Below are positions 1 through 4,607 of a DNA stretch of 7,052 bases, one piece after another. The DNA is from CAZMVY01 sp964617875 (GTDB lineage: Bacteria; Planctomycetota; Phycisphaerae; UBA1845; PWPN01), in contig CAZUAI010000141.1 of assembly GCA_964617875.1 (NCBI GenBank), forward strand, positions 1-7,052. The letters run 5' to 3'. Within the stretch, counting starts at the first letter, position 1; each line of letters starts with the position of its first letter. The notes under the pieces were generated by a model. It saw nothing but the letters and a program-made list of their open reading frames with translations, had not been told where the DNA came from and made no database searches. The translations under genes and the position numbers were made by a program.

Positions 1-244
1 GGCCGACGTCGTCGAGGTCGTTGTGCTTGCCGCCGGCGCGGATGCACTTCTGCGTATCGACGGCCCGCGAGTACGGCCGCGAACCGGTCGCCAGGAAGAC
101 GTCCTTGAACTGGTTCATCCCCGCGTTGGCGAACATCAGCGTGGGGTCGTCGAGCGGCACGACGGGCGACGACGGCACGGCGGCGTGGCCGCGACGGACA
201 AAGAACTCGATGAACTCGTTTCGTATCTCGGCTGCCGTCTTCAC
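1..244 (-). CDS. alaS: Alanyl-tRNA synthetase, N-terminal part (cut by the window edge)
   Basis: The enzyme charges tRNA(Ala) with alanine in the cytoplasm. Only the first 81 codons are present; the gene continues beyond base 1. The translation starts MKTAAEIRNEFIEFF and contains two hallmarks of the AlaRS N-terminal catalytic domain: NAGMNQFKDVF at about residues 40-50 and RAGGKHNDLDDVG at about 69-81. These match the known bacterial protein (TAEIRQ, LFTNAGMNQFKDVF, RAGGKHNDLE) almost position for position, so the identification is firm despite the short length. The start is GTG at 244. A TGA codon lies one codon upstream in frame, so no longer start is possible, and the next candidates would remove conserved sequence. 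A weak GGGGA lies 8 bases before the GTG. It is separated from the MttB-like gene by 229 bases with its own candidate promoter, so it is probably an independent housekeeping unit. Confidence 0.95.
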   Translation of the reverse strand, partial: MKTAAEIRNEFIEFFVRRGHAAVPSSPVVPLDDPTLMFANAGMNQFKDVFLATGSRPYSRAVDTQKCIRAGGKHNDLDDVG

Positions 245-279
245 TGGTCAAGTCCCCGTAAACCGTGCCCGCAGGGAGC

Positions 280-307
280 CAGGGGGCGATTCACAAATCC
301 GCCCCTG
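280..307 (-). promoter_or_regulatory. Imperfect hairpin in the alaS leader
   Basis: Two 12-base arms (280-291 and 296-307) are complementary except for two adjacent central mismatches, around a 4-base loop (292-295). The element lies between the candidate alaS promoter and its start codon, so it would be transcribed as part of the leader. It has no U-tract, so it is not a typical intrinsic terminator. It could instead be a protein-binding dyad or an mRNA-stability structure. No T-box or known riboswitch consensus was recognised in this short leader. Confidence 0.35.
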
Positions 308-320
308 TCGGAAACCCGGA

Positions 321-349
321 ATTGTACCCGGTCGCGGACCGTTGACCAA
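321..349 (-). promoter_or_regulatory. Candidate sigma70-type promoter of alaS
   Basis: On the minus strand, TTGGTC (344-349) and TACAAT (321-326) are separated by exactly 17 bases. The -10 matches TATAAT in five of six positions, and the -35 matches only the TTG of the consensus. Transcription would start near base 314, giving a leader of about 70 bases before the GTG start of alaS. The position, spacing and -10 quality make this the best promoter candidate in the window, but it is judged by eye only. Confidence 0.5.
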
Positions 350-442
350 GGGCGGTGTTCCCCGTCGTGGCGGGCCGCGACGGCGGGAAAGCGGAGGGCG
401 AGCGAGCGAGGGAGCGGCGAGCACAGCGTCGTTGCGGCGGCC

Positions 443-459
443 GACGTACGACGTACGAC
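443..459. repeat. Short tandem repeat, GACGTAC x 2.4
   Basis: The 7-base unit GACGTAC occurs twice in direct succession and is followed by GAC. Each unit contains the palindrome GTAC. It lies 15 to 31 bases beyond the stop codon of the MttB-like gene. It may be a chance low-complexity tract; no function is assigned. Confidence 0.4.
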
Positions 460-473
460 CAGCGCCGGACCGC

Positions 474-1922
474 CTAACGACGGAGCCGCTTCTGTTGCGC
501 GACAGCGAGCTTGTCCAGCTCGGCCTTCGTCTTGTCATCGACGTAGGCCGGGTGGTGGTCGCGGAGGATGCGGCGGGCCTCCTCGTTGGCGCGCTGCCGC
601 ATGTCCTTGCCGTTCTGGGCGGCCCAGGTTTCGTAGCGGGAGCGGACCGTCAGCTTCGGGAACCAGCAGTGCTCGCGGAAGTGCTCGCCGGTGTGCGGAT
701 GCTCGAGGAAGTTGCCGCCGGGGCCGACGGCCCGGATGACGTCCACCGCGAGCGTTTCGTCGGTGACCTCGACGCCGCGGGCGATGGCGAAGGCGGCGTC
801 GAGGATCTCGTTGTCGATCAGGCACTGCTCGTAGCTGGCGGTCATCATCTGCTCGATCATGCCGATCGAGAGGTGGATGAAGTTCGTGCCGGCCAGGGCA
901 TTGGCGAGGACCTGCATGCCCCGCTCGTAGCCGGCCTGCACGTCGGAATAGAGGGCGTCGATTCCCGTGCCGCCCTGGAACGGCAGGTTGTAGAAGCGGG
1001 CCATCTGGGCCGTTGCGCAATGCAGCAGCGTCGCACGCGGGTCGCCGCCGGAGTAGCACATCGTCGCCATGTCCATCGCACCCGACGCGATCGCGAAGAC
1101 GCACGGCAGCCCCGGGCGCACGAGCTGCGCCAGCGTGATGCCGCAGAGCACGTTCGCGCACTCCTCGACGAGCGTGCCGGCGATCGTCACGGGCGTCGTC
1201 GCGCCCGGCTGGGCGTCCACCTCGACGTAGATGGGGATGTTCTCCGCGGCGCAGGCGAGCAGTTCTTCGACGCGGATCTCGGACTGCGTGAGCGGGCTGA
1301 TCATGCACAGCACGATCGTGAACGGCGGGCGGCGCCGGACGGCGTCGGTGCCGCCGAGCAGGACCGCCGCCTGCTCGATCTGATCCTTGACGCTCGATCC
1401 GCCGGTGCCCTGCGAGTAGTAGTTGCGGGCGGTGTTCTTCATGACGGCCGCGAACAGCCGCCGGTCGAAGCCCTCCTGCGGGATGTCCTGCGGGTTCACG
1501 ATGCCGTGCATGATGTGCAGGTTCGGCAGGGCGTCCTGCAGCCGCGTGAAGTCCTCGAGGTCCTGCAGCGTCGCCGGATGGCGGTTGCCGTCGAGATCGA
1601 GGACGGTCAAGGCGCTCGATCCGCCGATGGTGTAGATCGACTGCGTGTCCACCTGGACATCGTATTCCGGCCGCAGCCCGTAGAACGTGAACCGCGAGGG
1701 CGCCGTGGCCAGCGCCTTGCGGAGCACGTGCTCGGGGATGCAGACACGGCGCTTCGCGAAATCGACGTTGCAGCCATGGTCGGCGAAGATCCTCAGCGCC
1801 CCGTCATGCTCGACGAAGACGCCGACCTCGTCGAGCACCTGCAGGACCGCCAGGTGGACGCGGCGGATCTGGTCGTCGTTCAGGACTCTGTAGTCGTTGC
1901 ACCGCAAACGTGGAATCGGCAT
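474..1922 (-). CDS. MttB-family (trimethylamine/quaternary-amine:corrinoid) methyltransferase, without pyrrolysine
   Basis: Known members of this family transfer a methyl group from a methylated amine to a corrinoid protein. MttB itself uses trimethylamine and contains pyrrolysine; homologues without it, such as MtgB, use glycine betaine and related quaternary amines. The 482-residue length is normal. Family features include the N-terminal segment on bases of type LNDDQIRRVHLAVLQVLDEVGV (about 14-35), QGTGGSSVKD (171-180), YNLPFQGGTGIDALYSDVQ (311-329) followed by AGYE, and the C-terminal FLEHPHTGEHFREHCWFPKL (405-424) with GKDMRQRANEEARRIL (438-453). There is no in-frame amber codon, so it belongs to the non-pyrrolysine group and its substrate cannot be named. 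The ATG at 1922 is preceded by TGAGGG at 6 bases. It lies 197 bases downstream of the isomerase gene on the same strand, so it may be in the same operon or have its own promoter. No corrinoid partner gene is visible. Confidence 0.88.
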   Translation of the reverse strand: MPIPRLRCNDYRVLNDDQIRRVHLAVLQVLDEVGVFVEHDGALRIFADHGCNVDFAKRRVCIPEHVLRKALATAPSRFTFYGLRPEYDVQVDTQSIYTIGGSSALTVLDLDGNRHPATLQDLEDFTRLQDALPNLHIMHGIVNPQDIPQEGFDRRLFAAVMKNTARNYYSQGTGGSSVKDQIEQAAVLLGGTDAVRRRPPFTIVLCMISPLTQSEIRVEELLACAAENIPIYVEVDAQPGATTPVTIAGTLVEECANVLCGITLAQLVRPGLPCVFAIASGAMDMATMCYSGGDPRATLLHCATAQMARFYNLPFQGGTGIDALYSDVQAGYERGMQVLANALAGTNFIHLSIGMIEQMMTASYEQCLIDNEILDAAFAIARGVEVTDETLAVDVIRAVGPGGNFLEHPHTGEHFREHCWFPKLTVRSRYETWAAQNGKDMRQRANEEARRILRDHHPAYVDDKTKAELDKLAVAQQKRLRR

Positions 1923-1972
1923 GGAAAACCCTCAGGAAGCCGGGACATCGGGAATACCCGCGACGTCGCCGG

Positions 1973-2003
1973 GAATGGCGAAGGACGAGGTCCGAATGAC
2001 GAA
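1973..2003. repeat. Degenerate intergenic repeat of GAATGRCGAA type
   Basis: Two copies of a 10-base unit, GAATGGCGAA (1973-1982) and GAATGACGAA (1994-2003), differ at one position and are spaced 21 bases apart, with the related GACGAGGTCC between them. I recall arrays of GAATGACGAA-like units as common in intergenic DNA of Planctomycetota and related bacteria, where conceptual translations give runs such as DEVRMTND or FVIRTSSF. Here similar translations appear in both directions, which supports a decayed copy. Family membership is from memory, not from a search. Confidence 0.5.
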
Positions 2004-2011
2004 CGCCGGGT

Positions 2012-2026
2012 GCGGCCTTTGGCCGC
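2012..2026. repeat. Perfect short hairpin GCGGCC-TTT-GGCCGC
   Basis: Six-base perfect arms (2012-2017 and 2021-2026) flank a three-base loop. It can be extended by a wobble pair and one further G-C pair. It has no T-tract on either strand, so an intrinsic terminator is unlikely. It directly follows the degenerate repeat and may be part of the same element. Confidence 0.4.
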
Positions 2027-2122
2027 GCGCGGAAACGGGGTGGGCGGTCTTCCGGGAGCGGGGGCTCGCAGGTTCGGCCGCCGGTCGTCTTTTCGAGGTT
2101 CCCACATGTCCACCCTGCGTCC

Positions 2123-2914
2123 CTACGCTGTCGGCAGCAGCTTCCGCATTCGCGCCAACGAGGCGGCCGAGTCTTCGGCCGGGAAATACTCCAGCCCGAA
2201 ACAGCCCTGGTAGCCCGCCGTGGCCACCGCCTGCACGATCCGCGGATAGTCCAGTTCGCCCGTGTCCAGCTCGTGCCGCCCCGGTACGCCCGCCGCGTGG
2301 AAGTGCCGGATCACGTCGAGGTTCGCCCGGATCGTTTCGATGAGGTTGCCCTTCATGATCTGCATGTGGTAGCAGTCGAAGAGCAGCCCGACGTTCGGAT
2401 GGTGCACCGCGCGCACGATGTCCGCCGCGACGTACGGATCGTCGAGAAAGTAGCCGTGATGATCGACGAGGGAATTGAGCGGCTCGAGCACGAGCGTGAC
2501 GCCCGCCTTTGCGGCCAGGTCGGCCCCGGCCCGCAGGCTGTCGATGATGCTCTGCCGCTGCACGGCGAACGACAGCGCCGGCTGTACGTTGCCCGTGCAG
2601 GTGATCATCATCGAGCACCCCAGTTCATGGCAGCAGGCGAGCGAGCCCTTCATGCGCTCCAGGTATTTCGGCCGATCCGCGGGGCTGGTCAGGGAGCCGC
2701 CGATGCCGCCGTCGGGACTGTTGACGACGATGTTGTTGATGCGGAGCCCTGCGGCGTCGCACGCCTTGCGGAGCGGGCCGCAGTCGCAGTTCTTGAGGTG
2801 CAGCTCGGGGAACCAGAGTTCGACAGCCTTGAAGCCGGCGGCGGCGATCTTCGCGGGCCGTTCCAGAAACGGCACGTCGGGAAACACGGTTTCCATGCAG
2901 ACGTCGATCATCAT
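2123..2914 (-). CDS. Hydroxypyruvate-isomerase-like TIM-barrel protein (sugar phosphate isomerase/epimerase superfamily)
   Basis: This 263-residue protein belongs to the AP-endonuclease-2-type TIM-barrel superfamily of xylose isomerase-like enzymes, and its length is close to hydroxypyruvate isomerase (Hyi, about 258). The C-terminal half resembles Hyi closely: LEPLN (143-147), GYFL (154-157), LLFDCYHMQIMKGN (177-190), PGRHELDTGELDYP (211-224) and GYQGCFGLEYFP (234-245). Likely divalent-metal ligands, by analogy with the family, are E144, D180, H206 and E242, and all are present. The reaction would be an isomerisation or epimerisation of a small sugar or hydroxy-keto acid; the exact substrate cannot be told because the superfamily is diverse. 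The reading frame stays open far upstream, but that part is antisense-type shadow of the aminotransferase gene. The ATG at 2914 is preceded by GGGGAGG at 6 bases and overlaps the stop of the upstream membrane-protein gene as ATGA, implying coupled translation. A second ATG follows at 2911. The protein holds ten cysteines. Confidence 0.85.
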   Translation of the reverse strand: MMIDVCMETVFPDVPFLERPAKIAAAGFKAVELWFPELHLKNCDCGPLRKACDAAGLRINNIVVNSPDGGIGGSLTSPADRPKYLERMKGSLACCHELGCSMMITCTGNVQPALSFAVQRQSIIDSLRAGADLAAKAGVTLVLEPLNSLVDHHGYFLDDPYVAADIVRAVHHPNVGLLFDCYHMQIMKGNLIETIRANLDVIRHFHAAGVPGRHELDTGELDYPRIVQAVATAGYQGCFGLEYFPAEDSAASLARMRKLLPTA

Positions 2915-3099
2915 GGACTGCCTCCCCGGGCCTGTCGCCGCATCATCGGCAACGTGAAGGCACGGGCGAACGCCCCCACGAAGACGAGCGCAAACGCCGC
3001 CAGATGCGCATGGGCGGGGATCTGTGACAGCAGAAGGTAGCCCAGTCCTGCCCCTAATGCGATCGTCGCCAGGTGGTCCATGTGTTCTGTGGTCTTCAT
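2911..3099 (-). CDS. Small two-helix membrane protein, unknown function
   Basis: A 62-residue product with a short polar N-terminus (MKTTEHMDH), two hydrophobic segments at about residues 9-26 and 32-49, and a positively charged tail (MRRQARGG). The distribution suggests a helical hairpin in the inner membrane. I do not recognise a family. Support for reality comes from context: it sits 42 bases after the aminotransferase stop, has GGAG 9 bases before its ATG, and its TGA overlaps the isomerase start as ATGA. Codon third positions favour G or C as in its neighbours. It might assist the adjacent symporter or be an unrelated small protein. It could also be an over-called frame, although the tight fit into the operon argues against that. 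Confidence 0.6.
   Translation of the reverse strand: MKTTEHMDHLATIALGAGLGYLLLSQIPAHAHLAAFALVFVGAFARAFTLPMMRRQARGGSP
2921..2927 (-). promoter_or_regulatory. Ribosome binding site that fixes the isomerase start
   Basis: GGGGAGG on the minus strand lies 6 bases before the ATG at 2914. It lies inside the end of the upstream membrane-protein gene and decides against the much longer upstream reading of the isomerase frame. Confidence 0.75.
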
Positions 3100-3141
3100 G
3101 TTTCGAGTCTCCGGGAAGACTGTCCCTCCGTCGTTCCGTCG

Positions 3142-4437
3142 CTACAGATACGCGTTCGCGACCTTCCGCACCGCCTCGGCGATCATGTCGCAGTCCGCGT
3201 CCGTCAGTTGCGGCGGCACGTTGATATGCACCGCACGCGCGAGCAGGTCCGCGCTCCGCGGGCAGAGATCCCTGTAGTCCGGCGCCTGGCCGCCGCGGGC
3301 CGGGTCGCGGTAGGGGTAGCCGTCGGGCGTCGGCGTCACCTGGTCGATCATGTGCCGCCAGTGGTGGGCGACGTGCCAGTCGGGCACGTCCTTGTGGTAG
3401 GCGTGCATGACGTCCACGCCCTCGGCCGCCAGCGCCTTGACGAACTTCTCGCACAGCTCGACGGTCGGCACCAGGAACATGATGCAGATGCCGGTGTCGC
3501 CCGCCGGGTCGTTCTGACGGCGGGGGACGACGCCCTTCTTCGGCAGGTCCTCGAGCCCGGCGCAGATGCGGGCCTTGCGGTTGCGCATCCGCTCGAGCAG
3601 GCCGGGCAGGCGCTTGAACTGCGCCAGGCCCATCGCCCCTTCGAGTTCCGACATGCGGAAGTCGTACCCGTAGAACAGCTCGCCGGGAAAGCGGGCCGGG
3701 GCGAAGCGGTCCGGCCGCCAGCACGCTGCCGAGTCGTGGGCCGACTGAGCCTTCAGGTAGGTCGTCTCGTCATCCGTGGTGACCATCCCGCCTTCGCCGG
3801 TCGTGATAATCTTGTAGTACTGGAAGCTGAAGCAGCCGCAGTTGCCGAACGACCCGAGGTGCCTGCCCTTGTACGTGCCGCCGCACGCCTGGGCGTTGTC
3901 CTCGATGACGACGAGGTTGTGTTTGCGGGCGATGGCCATGAGGCGGTCCATGTCGCACGCCGAGCCGCGCATGTGAACGGGCATGATGGCCTTCGTCCGC
4001 GGCGTGATCTTCCTTTCGACGTCGGCCGGATCGAGCGTGAGCGATTCATCGATCTCGGCGACGACCGGCACCGCCCGGGCGCACAGGACGGCCGACGCGC
4101 TCGACCAGTATGTGAAGGGCGGGACGATGACCTCGTGCCCGGGGCCGATCCCGCAGGCGATCAGCGAGGAGATCAGGGCCGACGTACACGAGTTCGTGCC
4201 GAGGGCGTACTTGACGCCGATCAGGCCGGCCATCTTCCGCTCGAACTCGCTGACCTTGCTCGTCAGCCCGGCCGGCATGTAGTAGCGGAAGATGTATTTC
4301 CTGTCGAGGGCGTCACAGACCTCGCGCTTCTCATCTTCCCCGATCTCGTACCCGCCGGGGTACATGGGGATGTTGGGCGTGGTCTTCGCCCGCGGTCCGC
4401 CATCGATCGCCAGTCTCACCGCACCGGTCGCCGCCAT
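3142..4437 (-). CDS. DegT/DnrJ/EryC1/StrS-family PLP-dependent aminotransferase
   Basis: The family uses pyridoxal phosphate to transfer an amino group, usually from glutamate or glutamine, to a keto-sugar, keto-cyclitol or similar carbonyl compound in the cytoplasm. From the chosen start the protein has 431 residues. The cofactor-binding set is complete: GTNSCTSAL (80-88) in the phosphate-binding position, VIEDNAQACGG (177-187) with the ring-nitrogen aspartate D180 and Q183, and FSFQYYKIITTGEGGMV (203-219) with the Schiff-base lysine K209. YDFRMSELEGAMGLAQ (258-273) is the usual family signature. The substrate cannot be deduced. A GTG at 4491 would add 18 residues but has no ribosome binding site. 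The ATG at 4437 has GCGAGG at 6 bases and is preferred. It follows the symporter gene after 170 bases that contain a candidate promoter and a palindrome. It has about 14 cysteines, which is high. Confidence 0.93.
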   Translation of the reverse strand: MAATGAVRLAIDGGPRAKTTPNIPMYPGGYEIGEDEKREVCDALDRKYIFRYYMPAGLTSKVSEFERKMAGLIGVKYALGTNSCTSALISSLIACGIGPGHEVIVPPFTYWSSASAVLCARAVPVVAEIDESLTLDPADVERKITPRTKAIMPVHMRGSACDMDRLMAIARKHNLVVIEDNAQACGGTYKGRHLGSFGNCGCFSFQYYKIITTGEGGMVTTDDETTYLKAQSAHDSAACWRPDRFAPARFPGELFYGYDFRMSELEGAMGLAQFKRLPGLLERMRNRKARICAGLEDLPKKGVVPRRQNDPAGDTGICIMFLVPTVELCEKFVKALAAEGVDVMHAYHKDVPDWHVAHHWRHMIDQVTPTPDGYPYRDPARGGQAPDYRDLCPRSADLLARAVHINVPPQLTDADCDMIAEAVRKVANAYL

Positions 4438-4448
4438 CGGATGCCTCG

Positions 4449-4462
4449 CAAAAACGTTTTTG
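4449..4462. promoter_or_regulatory. Perfect 14-bp palindrome, possible operator, upstream of the aminotransferase
   Basis: CAAAAACGTTTTTG is a perfect palindrome in otherwise GC-rich DNA. It ends 12 bases before the ATG at 4437 and touches the GCGAGG ribosome binding site. A central CG step flanked by A/T arms resembles operators of LacI-family regulators in general form. As RNA it could form only a weak A-U stem, so a DNA-binding site is more likely than an mRNA hairpin. No regulator gene is in the window. Confidence 0.4.
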
Positions 4463-4508
4463 TACAGGCCGTCAGGGCCCAGGATGCCCACGGCGTTTCA
4501 ACGGAGCT

Positions 4509-4537
4509 ATCCTATCCGGCCCCGGCCCGTCGTGCAA
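4509..4537 (-). promoter_or_regulatory. Candidate promoter for the aminotransferase-isomerase genes
   Basis: On the minus strand TTGCAC (4532-4537) and TAGGAT (4509-4514) are 17 bases apart. The -10 matches four of six consensus bases and the -35 matches the first three. Transcription would start near 4502, leaving a leader of about 65 bases that contains the palindrome at 4449-4462. An imperfect GC-rich stem (4524-4531 with 4539-4545) overlaps it and could be a weak attenuating structure after the symporter. The call is by eye and modest. Confidence 0.35.
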
Positions 4538-4607
4538 TGACGGCCCGCCGGAGGAGGCGGACGCGGCGGATCACCACGGACGTCCCGCCGGCAAACGCGT
4601 CCCGGGC

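Larger units (their letters stand above)
245..473. other. Intergenic region between alaS and the MttB-like gene
   Basis: These 229 bases hold no credible gene. From the alaS side they contain the leader hairpin and candidate promoter annotated separately. Next comes a GC-rich dyad (CCGTCG at 362-367 with CGACGG at 378-383, no U-tract) that might end transcription from the MttB-like gene. A low-complexity GCGA/GAGC-rich stretch follows at about 399-421. A short tandem repeat of GACGTAC (443-449, 450-456, then GAC to 459) lies near the stop codon of the upstream gene. A convincing intrinsic terminator is not visible. Confidence 0.6.
1923..2122. other. Intergenic region between the isomerase and MttB-like genes
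   Basis: These 200 bases contain no credible gene. They hold the ribosome binding site of the MttB-like gene (TGAGGG at 1929-1934, read on the minus strand), a degenerate GAATGRCGAA repeat (1973-2003) and a compact perfect hairpin (2012-2026). I looked for a promoter on the minus strand; only weak matches such as a TATTCC-like -10 without a good -35 were seen, so co-transcription with the isomerase gene remains possible. Confidence 0.5.

Noticed and set aside
362..383. A CCGTCG/CGACGG dyad as a terminator after the MttB-like gene
   Set aside because: The stem is only six pairs around a long loop and no U-tract follows on the minus strand, so it is not called as a terminator.
21..2213. A plus-strand open frame of 730 codons
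   Set aside because: It runs antisense to alaS, the MttB-like gene and part of the isomerase gene, gives an arginine-, valine- and alanine-rich translation with no recognisable motif, and is the expected shadow of GC-rich genes.
2123..3724. Reading the isomerase as a 533-residue protein, or a fusion, starting near 3724
   Set aside because: The extra N-terminal part overlaps the aminotransferase in another frame and is low-complexity. The ATG at 2914 has a strong ribosome binding site, and the 263-residue product fits the family length.
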